From contig JAAXHJ010000070.1 of the NCBI GenBank assembly GCA_012270965.1, forward strand, positions 1-64,000: a stretch of DNA of 64,000 nucleotides. Reading direction: 5' to 3'. The position numbers were made by a program, and so were the translations under genes. The notes under the pieces are model-generated. The model was not told the DNA's origin. It did not search any database and saw nothing but the letters and a program-made list of their open reading frames with translations. This document shows, one piece after another, positions 25,856-35,170 of the stretch. The first letter of the stretch is position 1; each line of letters starts with the position of its first letter. This DNA comes from Candidatus Palauibacter poriticola (GTDB lineage: Bacteria > Gemmatimonadota > Gemmatimonadetes > Palauibacterales > Palauibacteraceae).

Positions 25856-26761
25856 ATGGAGCTGTTTCGCGCCCTCGGCGCGCTTCTCGATGGCCCGTGC
25901 GGGGAGAATCGGCTCCTTGGCCACCTCCTCGAACTGGGCCCGCTGCCGGACGAGCCCACGCACAACGACCTCTTTCTCTTCCAGCTTTATCCGTACGCCT
26001 CCGCCTTCCTGGGTACGGACGGGCGCATGGGCGGGGAGGCGCGCGACCGCGTCGCCGGCTTCTGGCGCGCGCTCGGGACGACTCCCCCGCAGGATCCGGA
26101 CCACTTGCGGGCCCTGCTGGGGGGCTACGCGTGGCTGGTGGAAGCGCAGCAAAGTGGGAACGGCCGGTCCGCCCAGGCCTGTCGCGACGCGCGGCACACC
26201 TTCCTGTGGGAGCACCTGCTCTCGTGGGTCCTTCCCTTTCTCACCAAGCTGCGGCAGATCGCGCCGCCGTTCTACCGGGAGTGGGCCGACACGCTCGAGG
26301 CCCTCCTGTTCAGCGAGTCGGCTCGCCTCGGGCCGCCGACGCGACGTCCGCTCGCGCTCCGCGAGGCAGCGCCGGTGCCCGACCCGCGCCGGGCCCAAGC
26401 GGACAGCTTCCTGAACGCCCTCCTGAGCCCGGTGCGCAGCGGGCTCGTCCTCACGCGCGCGGACCTCGCCAGAGCCGCGCGCGACCTCGACCTCGGTCTC
26501 CGCGTGGGCGAACGTGCCTACATCCTGCGGTCGATGATGTCGCAGGGGCCGCACGCGACCCTGGACTGGTTGGCGTGCGAGGCGCGGGATTGGGCGCACC
26601 TTCACGACCGCGGGGGGACCACGGCGCCGGAAGTCGCCGATTTCTGGACGCAGCGCGCGACCGCAACGGGTCGCCTCCTCAGCGACCTCGGCGCCGATCT
26701 CAACGCTGACCTCGGCACCGACATCGACTCCGGCCTCAGCGCCGACATACGCAATGGCTGA
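25856..26761 (+). CDS. TorD-family molybdoenzyme chaperone
   Basis: The 301-residue protein has the all-helical TorD/DmsD pattern: an N-terminal 'PTHNDLFLFQLYPYASAFLG' and the later 'TFLWEHLLSWVLPFLTKLRQ', followed by 'APPFYREWADTLEALL'. Such chaperones hold the apo-enzyme for cofactor insertion, and this one follows the catalytic gene by 91 bp. About 100 extra C-terminal residues are present, ending in an Asp/Leu/Gly-rich imperfect repeat ('SDLGADLNADLGTDIDSG'). Its end overlaps the AI-2E transporter start by 8 bp. Confidence 0.85.
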   Translation: MELFRALGALLDGPCGENRLLGHLLELGPLPDEPTHNDLFLFQLYPYASAFLGTDGRMGGEARDRVAGFWRALGTTPPQDPDHLRALLGGYAWLVEAQQSGNGRSAQACRDARHTFLWEHLLSWVLPFLTKLRQIAPPFYREWADTLEALLFSESARLGPPTRRPLALREAAPVPDPRRAQADSFLNALLSPVRSGLVLTRADLARAARDLDLGLRVGERAYILRSMMSQGPHATLDWLACEARDWAHLHDRGGTTAPEVADFWTQRATATGRLLSDLGADLNADLGTDIDSGLSADIRNG

Positions 26762-27965
26762 CACCGGCGGGAACCCGCCCCTGCATCCGGGGCGTTTCCG
26801 CGCCATCTTCCTTCTCCTTCTCGTCGCCGGGATCAGCCTCCTCTTCCTCGAGATGATCCGGACGTTCCTCACGGCGCTCTTCCTGGGGGCGATCCTCAGC
26901 GGCCTCATGTACCCGGCCTACCGGGCCCTCCGCCGCTGGTTCGGGGGAAGGGAGGGGCTGGCCTCCTTCGCCGCGGTCGGCCTGTTCGTGATCCTTCTCA
27001 TCGTGCCGGTGACGGCGTTCCTGGGCATCGTCGCGAACCAGGCCGTGCACGTCACGCAAACGGCGGGCCCCTGGATCGAAGACATGCAGGCTCAACTGGG
27101 GCGGCCGGGAGGGATCGACGAACTGCTCGACCGGATTCCCTGGCTGGATTCGCTGCGGCCGTATCAGGGGCAGCTCCTCCAGAAGCTGGGTGAGGTTGCG
27201 GGGTCCGTCGGCGGTTTCGCGGTCGACTGGCTCACCGGCGTCACGACGGCCACCGTGCGGGTCGTCTTCCTCCTGTTGCTGATGTTGTACGCCATGTTCT
27301 TCTTCCTGAAGGACGGGCGCGGCGTGTTGCGCAAGGTCCTCTACTACCTCCCGCTCTCCGACGAGGACGAACGCCGCATGCTCGACCGCTTCGTCTCCGT
27401 GACGCGGGCGATGGTGAAGGGAACGTTCCTCATCGGCATCGTGCAGGGCGCGCTGGCCGGACTCGCCTTCTGGGCGGTGGGGATTCCGTCCGCCGCCTTC
27501 TGGGGCACGGTCATGGCGGTACTTTCGATCGTCCCGGGGATCGGATCCGCGCTCGTGTGGCTGCCCGCCGCGATCTACCTCCTCGCAGCCGGCCAGATCG
27601 CCGCCGGCATCGGGCTGATCCTGTGGTGCGGCCTCGCGGTGGGGACGCTGGACAACCTCATGCGCCCCTGGCTCGTCGGGCGCGACACCCGGATGCCGGA
27701 TCTGATGATCCTGCTCGGCACCCTCGGCGGGCTCCTCGCCTTCGGCATGGCCGGCGTGCTCATCGGCCCGATCGTCGCGGCGCTCTTCATCACCGTGTGG
27801 GAACTCTACGGCGAGTCCTTCCGCGACATCCTGCCCGCCACCGCGTTCGGGACTCGGGCGGCGGCCGAACCCGACGCAGCGAGTCCGCCGACCGCCCCGC
27901 CGCCGCCGGCCGCCCGGAATCGCGTTGAGGGCGAGGCTGGTATCGAAGGGAACCCGCAGGACTGA
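26754..27965 (+). CDS. AI-2E family transporter (PF01594 type)
   Basis: The 403-residue protein has paired N-terminal helices ('IFLLLLVAGISLLFLEMI', 'FLTALFLGAILSGLMYPAYR'), a soluble middle region with 'MLYAMFFFLKDG', and C-terminal helices containing 'GIVQGALAGLAFWAVGIPSA' and 'LSIVPGIGSALVWLPAAIYL', with 'GTLDNLMRPWLVG' near the end. These are typical of the AI-2E/UPF0118 exporter family, whose substrates vary (AI-2, sodium/proton exchange). An Ala/Pro-rich C-terminal tail follows. Its stop TGA overlaps the ATG of zorA (TGATG). Confidence 0.93.
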   Translation: MADTGGNPPLHPGRFRAIFLLLLVAGISLLFLEMIRTFLTALFLGAILSGLMYPAYRALRRWFGGREGLASFAAVGLFVILLIVPVTAFLGIVANQAVHVTQTAGPWIEDMQAQLGRPGGIDELLDRIPWLDSLRPYQGQLLQKLGEVAGSVGGFAVDWLTGVTTATVRVVFLLLLMLYAMFFFLKDGRGVLRKVLYYLPLSDEDERRMLDRFVSVTRAMVKGTFLIGIVQGALAGLAFWAVGIPSAAFWGTVMAVLSIVPGIGSALVWLPAAIYLLAAGQIAAGIGLILWCGLAVGTLDNLMRPWLVGRDTRMPDLMILLGTLGGLLAFGMAGVLIGPIVAALFITVWELYGESFRDILPATAFGTRAAAEPDAASPPTAPPPPAARNRVEGEAGIEGNPQD

Positions 27966-29572
27966 TGGGCTTCGCGACGGAACCGGCCTTCGTCTGGTTT
28001 TATTCCTTCGCCATCGTCCTGTTCGCGGGCTACTGGGCGTTCAGGCTGCTCCGCAGAGTTCTCCACCTAGATCGTACGCTGACGGACCTCACGGACGCTA
28101 TCGAGGATTATGCTGACGAGGAGGCGTTCGCGGGGGGGTTTTCGGACTACGACAAGCGCGTGCGGGATCTCCTTCTCGACAAGGTGCCTTGGACGGAATT
28201 CGTCGAGTCGCTGATTGGGCCCGGTTCCGGTGAGTCAAGCGTCATCCGCAATACACGAGACGTATCAGAGTTTCTCAACGATGCGACGATCATCTTCCCC
28301 CGCCTCTCGAGGGATTTCTACCGGGCCTTGCCCAACCTGCTGACGGGCCTCGGGATTCTGGGGACTTTCCTCGGTCTGGCGGGAGGTGTCGGCGAAGCCA
28401 GCAGCGGCCTCGGATCAAGCCAGCTGGACGAGGTGACGGGGTCGATAAGCAGCCTTCTGGACGGAGCCTCCCTCGCTTTCTGGACGTCGATCGTGGGCAT
28501 CTCGTGCTCGATCGCGTTCGTCTTGCTTGATCGCTGGTGCACCCGCCGCGTGCGAGACACGCTGCGCCGCTGGGTTGACGGAATCGAGGAGCGGCTTGAA
28601 CGCCTGACCACGTCGCGGATCGCGCTGGACCAACTGAAGCAGGCTAGGCGGACGACAAGAGAGCTTGAGACGTTCAACACCGAACTCGTCTTCAGCATCC
28701 AAGCTGCGCTCGATGAGAAGATCGTAGGCGGACTGTCGCCGCTCTTGAAGGACATCCACAAGGCGGTGGACGATCTCCGCCGCGACCGTGCCACCGACAG
28801 CGCGACGGTGGTCGAAGATGCCGTGAAGAGCTTGGCGAGCCTTCTGGAACGTCAGACGGGCGAGCAGTTCGAGGAGATGAAAGAGACGATCGCCGAGCTG
28901 AATAGATCGTTGGCCGGCGGAATCGAATCGCTGCGTGACGGCGCGCAGGAACTCGCTCGGCAACTGGAGGACTCTGGAGATCGAGCCGCCAAGAGGTTGG
29001 ACGGGTCCACATCTGGACTGGCTGCGGGAGCGCAGAACCTGTCGGGCCTGATCACACAAGGCGAGCGGCTCGTCGAGAAGACAGCCACCATGATCCAAGG
29101 CTTCAGCAGCGTGCGGGAAGAGATCATCACGGCCGAGAACAGATTCAGGGAGGCGCAAGCTGCCCTTGTGGCTGCGGCCGAACCGCTTGCGGCGACGGGC
29201 AGGAATCTGGGGAAGACCGGAGACCGGGTCGTCGAAGCAACGGAGCAGGTCGGAGTCGCGGCGAAGCTGATTGCCGAGACGGTGACAGATTTGGAGCGCA
29301 CTCAGCGGGAAACGTCCCGCGCATGGGCAGAGTATCGGGAACGCTTCGCGGGCTTGGACGTGACGTTGGAAGGTGTGTTCGCCCGGCTGAAGGAGGGTCT
29401 GGAGGCGTACTCGAAGCAGGTCGGGGAGTTCATGCTAGGACTCGATGGCTCGGCCAGCCGCGTCACTGACTTGCTGGCAGGCGCGACGCAGGAATTGTCG
29501 GAAGCGGTCGAGGATCTTGACGGGACGCTGGACAAATACCTGAGACCTTTGCGGCTGAGATCACAGCCGTGA
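27965..29572 (+). CDS. zorA: Zorya anti-phage system protein ZorA (MotA/TolQ/ExbB-type motor with long tail)
   Basis: The 535-residue protein has TM1 at about residues 9-30. The MotA-like core follows: 'NLLTGLGILGTFLGLAGGV' (about 123-142) and 'ASLAFWTSIVGISCSIAFVL' (about 168-188). From about residue 200 to the end it is a long helical, coiled-coil-prone tail ('IEERLERLTTSRIALDQLKQ', 'EMKETIAELNRSLAGGIESL'). This is the ZorA layout: a pentameric inner-membrane stator whose tail reaches into the cytoplasm and is thought to signal phage attack to effectors. It is the first of four overlapping genes; its ATG shares a base with the AI-2E stop, and zorB starts within its stop (GTGA). Third codon positions are looser than in flanking genes, which suggests transfer. 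Confidence 0.95.
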   Translation: MGFATEPAFVWFYSFAIVLFAGYWAFRLLRRVLHLDRTLTDLTDAIEDYADEEAFAGGFSDYDKRVRDLLLDKVPWTEFVESLIGPGSGESSVIRNTRDVSEFLNDATIIFPRLSRDFYRALPNLLTGLGILGTFLGLAGGVGEASSGLGSSQLDEVTGSISSLLDGASLAFWTSIVGISCSIAFVLLDRWCTRRVRDTLRRWVDGIEERLERLTTSRIALDQLKQARRTTRELETFNTELVFSIQAALDEKIVGGLSPLLKDIHKAVDDLRRDRATDSATVVEDAVKSLASLLERQTGEQFEEMKETIAELNRSLAGGIESLRDGAQELARQLEDSGDRAAKRLDGSTSGLAAGAQNLSGLITQGERLVEKTATMIQGFSSVREEIITAENRFREAQAALVAAAEPLAATGRNLGKTGDRVVEATEQVGVAAKLIAETVTDLERTQRETSRAWAEYRERFAGLDVTLEGVFARLKEGLEAYSKQVGEFMLGLDGSASRVTDLLAGATQELSEAVEDLDGTLDKYLRPLRLRSQP

Positions 29573-30384
29573 GACGGGAACGGGCGCGCCAAGCTACGCC
29601 GCAGGCCGAGGGTGGAGACTATCTGTCGACGGTCAGCGATCTCGTGTCTGCCCTGATTTTCATATTTGTGATCCTGCTCGCCGTGTTTGCGTATCAGCTG
29701 GCCGGGTGGGGCGTGGCGGGGGAGGACACCGCGCTCGCGGAAGTGCTCCAGGAGATTGAGCGGCGGCTGGACAGCGCGGGTGTCGCGGTGATTATCGTCC
29801 CGGAACAGGGAGTGCTCCGCTTCTCGAATAACTCGATCAACTTCGATTTCGGTAGCGAGCAACCAGCAAGCATACATGATCGCAACATCGGGCGCTTGGC
29901 TTGGGCGCTTGCCCAAGTGCTGCCCGGCCGGGTTAATGGGCACGTGGAGCCAACGGGTTCGGCTTCGGTGGCACGACCCGGCTATTGTGAGCCGCCGGTG
30001 GATGCGATCCATTATTCGTCGAGAGATTCAGTACGCTGGCACGTCGAGACGTTGTTGATCGAGGGGCATACCGACAGTATTCCCGTGTCGGAAACGGGCA
30101 GCCAACGCTACCGTGACAACCTCGAACTCTCGTCCATGCGCGCCGCCTGGGTGCATCGCATGATCAGCGATTGCGAGTCGCGGTTGAACGGACTGCGCAA
30201 CTCCGATGGCTATCCGATCCTGAGTACCAGCGGTTACGGAGAGGCGCGACCCACCGGTTTTGGCGCGGCCGCCGACCGGCGGATCGACCTTCGCTTTCTG
30301 TTGGAGCCGTCCACCCGGCTCGGTGACGCGGATCCCGTCACGGAGGAGGTCGGGAGGCAGTACGACCGGAGAGGGGAGCGCTGA
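29569..30384 (+). CDS. zorB: Zorya anti-phage system protein ZorB (MotB/OmpA-like)
   Basis: The 271-residue protein has a single transmembrane helix at about residues 20-45. It begins with Asp24 in 'STVSDLVSALIFIFVILL'; this is the proton-carrying Asp expected of a MotB-type subunit. After 'LRFSNNSINFDFGSEQP' comes an OmpA-like peptidoglycan-binding domain with 'LLIEGHTDSIPVSETGSQRY', 'NLELSSMRAAWV' and 'STSGYGEARPTG'. ZorB dimers anchor the ZorA motor to the cell wall and gate proton flow. The GTG start lies in the zorA stop, and zorC begins at its stop (TGATG). Two extra cysteines (in 'PGYCEPP' and 'SDCESRL') could form a periplasmic disulfide; this is inference. Confidence 0.95.
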   Translation: MRRERARQATPQAEGGDYLSTVSDLVSALIFIFVILLAVFAYQLAGWGVAGEDTALAEVLQEIERRLDSAGVAVIIVPEQGVLRFSNNSINFDFGSEQPASIHDRNIGRLAWALAQVLPGRVNGHVEPTGSASVARPGYCEPPVDAIHYSSRDSVRWHVETLLIEGHTDSIPVSETGSQRYRDNLELSSMRAAWVHRMISDCESRLNGLRNSDGYPILSTSGYGEARPTGFGAAADRRIDLRFLLEPSTRLGDADPVTEEVGRQYDRRGER

Positions 30385-31793
30385 TGGAGAGAGCGGGGAA
30401 CCTGCGAGGAATCTTGGATTCTTGGCCTCCTATCATGCGACCCCCGTCCGGCTTCAGGCCCCGACGGATCGCGATCGTGGAGCGCACGGTCTCCAAGGAA
30501 CTTGGTCGGATCGAGGCTAGGCCCCCCACTTCGGTCGACTTGGACGCGCTGCGGCGGCGAACGCTGGCCGCATGGCGCCAGCATCCGCCTGCCCGGTTCA
30601 TGCGCGAACTCTCGCCGCGGGATCGGAAGCGGCTCCCGTGGGTCCTGTTTGGAGATCGTGATCCCCTGAGAGTCTATTTTGACCTCGTGTGCGCCTACCG
30701 CGACTGGCTCGCGGAAGCGCCGCCCTCCGCCCTCCGGACGCTGCTACATGTGCTGTTGCTGAAATACCCGATGGAAGAGCCGGCCGGCGACGTGCTGCGG
30801 GCGGAGCTGGCGAGAGTTTTGGCGCGAGCGGAAGGTCGGTCTCTCCAACGCTGGACGAAGCGGTGCAAGGAGTACGGCTTGCTCAGGGCCGATGGCCTTG
30901 GTCGGTTCGGGAAGTTGCTGCTCCAGGCGGCCGATCCGCACGAAGTACTTCAGGCGGCTGGCTTCGACGGGGGACTGTTGCGGTGCGAATTCCTGCGGCA
31001 TGTGGCCCATAGGGTTCTGGATGAAGCGGGCGTTCGACTGCGTGGCGAGGAGGTCGGGGCACTGCAAGAGCGGCTGTTCCGCTTCCTCGAACTTGATGGG
31101 CAGCTCCGCTTCAATGACCCCGAGACCCGGAGCCGGCTCGCGAAGGGACTGCTCGATCCCTACACGGCCCGCCCGCCGGAGGCGCCCGTCAGAAACGTCT
31201 TGTTTCCGTTCTTTCGCCGACACTTCGGGCATCCGCACCTCAATGCCGGCCGGTGGCACGGAATAGAGGATGACCTCAGAAAGGTTGCCCTCCGGTGGTG
31301 GATCGAAGAAACGCTGGAACTCTTCGTACAGGTGGTCAAGGAGTTCGCCCTCGACCGACATTGGAGGTATCGGGAGAGATTTTGGCGAGCGTTCCACGAC
31401 GCAGGGTTCATCGATGACGCTTGGTTCGTCTTCGGTCCGCGGGCGACGGGCATGATTCGATCGATCCCGGGGCACTCGGGCGAGGACGTCGGTGCGGTTC
31501 ATGCGCGGCTGACGGGCGCGGACAACAGCCAATCGGTACTACTGCTTCGCATGCCGGGCCTAACGATAGCCGAGTGGAGCCACAACGGGTCGTGCCGCAT
31601 CTGGCTCGACGGGCATGAAAACCAGCCACCACTACACAAACGGTCCTATGACGCGTCGATGCTCCGGGCCTCGGCCGACTTCACGCAACCGCATTTCTTG
31701 AGCGAGATGGGAAGGTGGCAGCGGCGCGTCGCATCGTACATCGAAGCGAACACGGGGGCGGCGGTGTCCCGCCGCAAGTACGCTTTCCTGTAA
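30384..31793 (+). CDS. zorC: Zorya anti-phage system protein ZorC (EH-signature domain)
   Basis: The 469-residue protein is mostly helical and has the C-terminal EH-signature found in ZorC: 'LTIAEWSHNGSCRIWLDGHE' followed by 'PPLHKRSYDAS' and 'FTQPHFLSEMGRWQRRVASY'. The family is specific to type I Zorya, where ZorC acts in the cytoplasm with ZorD and binds DNA. There is no signal peptide or membrane segment. It overlaps zorB by one base and zorD by three (TAATG). The N-terminal half ('FMRELSPRDRKRLPWVLFGD') shows no other known domain by eye. Confidence 0.93.
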   Translation: MERAGNLRGILDSWPPIMRPPSGFRPRRIAIVERTVSKELGRIEARPPTSVDLDALRRRTLAAWRQHPPARFMRELSPRDRKRLPWVLFGDRDPLRVYFDLVCAYRDWLAEAPPSALRTLLHVLLLKYPMEEPAGDVLRAELARVLARAEGRSLQRWTKRCKEYGLLRADGLGRFGKLLLQAADPHEVLQAAGFDGGLLRCEFLRHVAHRVLDEAGVRLRGEEVGALQERLFRFLELDGQLRFNDPETRSRLAKGLLDPYTARPPEAPVRNVLFPFFRRHFGHPHLNAGRWHGIEDDLRKVALRWWIEETLELFVQVVKEFALDRHWRYRERFWRAFHDAGFIDDAWFVFGPRATGMIRSIPGHSGEDVGAVHARLTGADNSQSVLLLRMPGLTIAEWSHNGSCRIWLDGHENQPPLHKRSYDASMLRASADFTQPHFLSEMGRWQRRVASYIEANTGAAVSRRKYAFL

Positions 31794-34700
31794 TGGACGC
31801 GCTTCAGTTCGAACCGCGATCCGAGCACCTTCTCGTTCGGCTAGCCGGCGCTGAGCCCGTCCCGGTGGCCGACTGGACCGCTCGGGAGGCAGCCCCCCCG
31901 GGAATCGAAGTGTTTCTTCGATTATGGTCCGACGGGGAGGCGGAGTACGCCGAGGATGGCTACGCCCTGAGTGTGCGCTGGCCCCGCCTAGCCGGCCTCG
32001 CCCCAAGGGAGCTGTCCTACGCCGGCCTACCTAACGCGGCACCATTCACGGTAGAAGTACGGGCGAACGGCGCAATCCATCATTCCGACTTTCAGATCAG
32101 CTATCGCTTTATTCGTCGTGGTCGACATGTGTGGGGTGTGCGTAGATTGGGGGCGTGGCTGAGTCACGGAGACGACGCGGAGTTCATCCTGCTGGAGCCG
32201 CTCTACTCCATCCTTGACGAGATCGACGCGTTCACAAACGCCGGGGAGTCGGACATCGAAGCGCGGATGCTTCATTGGGGACGGATAAGACTCCGGCTGC
32301 CCGTAGAATCCGTCGTCGACGACCATCTGCAATCGCTGCATATTTCCGTGGCGTCTAGTTTCCGCTTGCATCCGTTCATAAACCAGAACGGCGAGACCGA
32401 CTTCCATCCGATCCTCGGCCGCCGGGTCACGGAGGAGAGGGAAGACGACGAGACGCACGAGGTGTTTCGGGAAGTGCTACCCTCAGCCCGGCAAGACGAG
32501 TTCGCGCGACGCTTCAGAGGGCTGCCGGCAGTCCAGCCGCGATATGCTGTTGGCGGCGGCGCCTTCGTCATGCTTGCGAAGGGGATGAAGCGCTGCCTCG
32601 ACGTTGTGCACCGGGCTCAGCGAGGCACGGTCGAGGAGCGCCGCGACCTCCTCAAGAACGTGCATGGGTATCTCCAGGCGGCCCTCGCCTCGGACCCAGC
32701 GGTCGACGCTCCGTCCGTCACCGAGACCGAGTCCGGTCCGCCGGATGTAGTTCCCGAGATCGAATCCCAAGACCTCGACGCGATCTTCAGCGACGAGGGG
32801 CTCAGTGACCGAGTACGCGGGATCGGCTGCTGGTCCATTAGGGATCTTCCTTGGATTAAGATGCCGGGAATACCGTGGCTGCCCCCGGAAGAACTCGGCG
32901 TCGAGATAGGCGGTCAAGTTGTCTGGGTGCCGACGGAGGACCTTCCGTGCGTCATCGAGCAGGTCAAGGAGGCGCAGGCGGAGGGTGTCGAGTCCGTCGA
33001 AGTCAACGGTGCCCACCTACCGGTGACGCCCGAGGTTATTTCCACGCTCGAGGAATATGATCGGCGTGCGCGCCCCGCCCGGCCCGATACCAGTAAGACG
33101 GGCCCGCAAGGGTCTCGGCAGCGGGAACGGCGCGCCGATCAGGTCTTGGATGTCATCGATAATCTGACGGAGACTGCCTACCGGCAGCGCCGGAAACCGC
33201 GGGGGGTAGATCTCTCGGCAACGGGTCCGGCCCTCCGGTCAACGCTCATGCCCCACCAGCAGGAGGCGCTGCGCTGGCTGCGGGATCATTGGAGCGGCGG
33301 TAGCGCGGGCGTTCTGCTCGCCGACGACATGGGGCTGGGAAAGACCATCGAGGCGCTGGCGTTCATGTCATGTCTTGGGCAGATCATGGGAGAGGACCGG
33401 GTGCTGCCTCACAAACCCATGCTCATCGTGGCTCCGACCGGTCTGCTGAAGAACTGGCTGGACGAGCAAGAAAAGCACTTGTCGCGGCCGGGACTCGGAA
33501 AGATCGTCGAGGCCCACGGCCGGGAGCTGTCCAAGCTGCGGCGGAGGGCGGCCCCGATGGACAAGATCCGGGGCGAGTTGTCGGACGCCCTGCCGCAGCT
33601 TGACTTAGGAGAGCTCGGGCGGGCGGACTGCGTGCTCACGACCTATGAAACGCTACGCAACTACCAACACTCGTTCGGGCGGATTGAGTGGCGCGTGGCC
33701 GTGTTCGACGAAGCCCAGAAAATCAAGAATCCCGCTGCCCGTATCACGGACGCGGCACTCGCCATGAACATTGATTTCTGTCTGCTCATGACCGGGACGC
33801 CGGTCGAGAACCGGGTGGCGGACATTTGGACGTTGCTCGACCGGGCCGAGCCGGGGTTATTTGGCCCGCTGAAGGAGTTCAGCCGCCGCTACGAGTCCGA
33901 CGAGGGGAGCGGCCAAGCGCTGGAGGGACTCCACAGCAGATTGGTTGAGCCAAAGTCGAACGTCCCCGCGCTCATGCTACGGCGCCTGAAGGAAGACCAC
34001 ATCGATAATCTTCCACGCAAAGTGCTACACGTGGAGCACGTCACCATGCCCGCTCGGCAAGCCGAGGTCTATACCCGTGTCGTAAGCAACAGAGACGGGG
34101 GAAAGAGGATTCTTCAGACGCTGCACCGGCTGCGCAGCGTCTCGCTGCATCCGACATCGCCCGGCGATGCGAAGAGCTGGGAGGAGTACCGGGACGGATC
34201 AGCCCGGCTTTCCGAGACGTTTCGGATACTGAGGAGGATCCAGGCGGCTGGTGAGAAGGCGCTGCTCTTCGTCGAGCCGCGCGATATGCAGGCGTTCCTC
34301 ATCCGTGTGCTGCGGAGGGAGTTCGGGCTCTCGCAGGACCCACTGGTCATCAACGGTGCCGTATCCGGGGTGAAGCGCAAGCAACGCGTGGACGAGTTCC
34401 AGGAGCGGCAGGGGTTCGACGTTATGATCCTGTCGCCGCGTGCGGGCGGAGTGGGGCTCACGCTCACCGCCGCGAACCACGTCATCCACCTCACGCGGTG
34501 GTGGAACCCCGCCGTCGAGGATCAATGCACGGATCGCGCGTACCGAATCGGCCAGCGTCGGACGGTGCACGTGTACGTACCCATCGCGGTTCATCCCCTG
34601 TTCCGCGACGCCAGTTTCGACGTGAACCTCCATAACCTGATCATGAGGAAGCGCGATCTGAACCGTCAGGTATTGGCCCCGACCTCGGCCACCGGAGACG

Positions 34701-35170
34701 ACTTCAAGGAACTGTATCGCAACTCTATCGAGATTGGGGACAACGGAGGGAGGCGTGCGGATGCCGGCGGGAGCGAAGCCGCGAGGGACATCGACATCAT
34801 GGAGCCGGAGGCGTTTGAGGACTGGGTGCTCCATCAGCTGGCCCGCGCTGGATACAAGACGCACCGCACGCCGCCGACGCGTGATGCGGGAATAGACGGC
34901 CTCGCAGTGTCGCCCGAGAAGGATCACACGCTCGTGATCCAGTGCAAGCACACGCAACGCACGGGCTCCAATCGTGGGCCCGACGCGGTCGAGGAGGTGA
35001 TACGCGGCTCGGACGCCTACCGGCACTTAATCAAGGGACGAACCGTGCTGATGGTGGTGACCAACGCGATGGGCTTCTCGAAACCCTCGCGCCGAATGGC
35101 CAAGGCACACGACGTCGTCCTCATTGATCGAGCGGGGTTACGCGGTTTGTCCTCGTACCGGACGTCGTGA
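31793..35170 (+). CDS. zorD: Zorya anti-phage system protein ZorD (SNF2 helicase with Mrr-like nuclease domain)
   Basis: The 1125-residue protein has an N-terminal region of ~460 residues without a familiar motif, then a SNF2 ATPase. Walker A 'DDMGLGKTIEAL' has Lys517, Walker B 'DEAQ' is at 639-642, and later motifs include 'LLMTGTPVENR', 'LILRLKED'-like 'LMLRRLKEDHIDNLPRK', 'ILSPRAGGVGLTLTAANHVI' and 'RAYRIGQ'. The last ~110 residues form an Mrr-type nuclease domain: 'EDWVLHQLARAGY', 'RDAGIDG' (Asp1035) and 'LVIQCKH' (Gln1050, Lys1052). This D...QxK active site looks intact. ZorD is the DNA-degrading effector. The ATG at 31793 overlaps the zorC stop; its own stop overlaps a GTG that may start the next gene. 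Confidence 0.95.
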   Translation: MDALQFEPRSEHLLVRLAGAEPVPVADWTAREAAPPGIEVFLRLWSDGEAEYAEDGYALSVRWPRLAGLAPRELSYAGLPNAAPFTVEVRANGAIHHSDFQISYRFIRRGRHVWGVRRLGAWLSHGDDAEFILLEPLYSILDEIDAFTNAGESDIEARMLHWGRIRLRLPVESVVDDHLQSLHISVASSFRLHPFINQNGETDFHPILGRRVTEEREDDETHEVFREVLPSARQDEFARRFRGLPAVQPRYAVGGGAFVMLAKGMKRCLDVVHRAQRGTVEERRDLLKNVHGYLQAALASDPAVDAPSVTETESGPPDVVPEIESQDLDAIFSDEGLSDRVRGIGCWSIRDLPWIKMPGIPWLPPEELGVEIGGQVVWVPTEDLPCVIEQVKEAQAEGVESVEVNGAHLPVTPEVISTLEEYDRRARPARPDTSKTGPQGSRQRERRADQVLDVIDNLTETAYRQRRKPRGVDLSATGPALRSTLMPHQQEALRWLRDHWSGGSAGVLLADDMGLGKTIEALAFMSCLGQIMGEDRVLPHKPMLIVAPTGLLKNWLDEQEKHLSRPGLGKIVEAHGRELSKLRRRAAPMDKIRGELSDALPQLDLGELGRADCVLTTYETLRNYQHSFGRIEWRVAVFDEAQKIKNPAARITDAALAMNIDFCLLMTGTPVENRVADIWTLLDRAEPGLFGPLKEFSRRYESDEGSGQALEGLHSRLVEPKSNVPALMLRRLKEDHIDNLPRKVLHVEHVTMPARQAEVYTRVVSNRDGGKRILQTLHRLRSVSLHPTSPGDAKSWEEYRDGSARLSETFRILRRIQAAGEKALLFVEPRDMQAFLIRVLRREFGLSQDPLVINGAVSGVKRKQRVDEFQERQGFDVMILSPRAGGVGLTLTAANHVIHLTRWWNPAVEDQCTDRAYRIGQRRTVHVYVPIAVHPLFRDASFDVNLHNLIMRKRDLNRQVLAPTSATGDDFKELYRNSIEIGDNGGRRADAGGSEAARDIDIMEPEAFEDWVLHQLARAGYKTHRTPPTRDAGIDGLAVSPEKDHTLVIQCKHTQRTGSNRGPDAVEEVIRGSDAYRHLIKGRTVLMVVTNAMGFSKPSRRMAKAHDVVLIDRAGLRGLSSYRTS

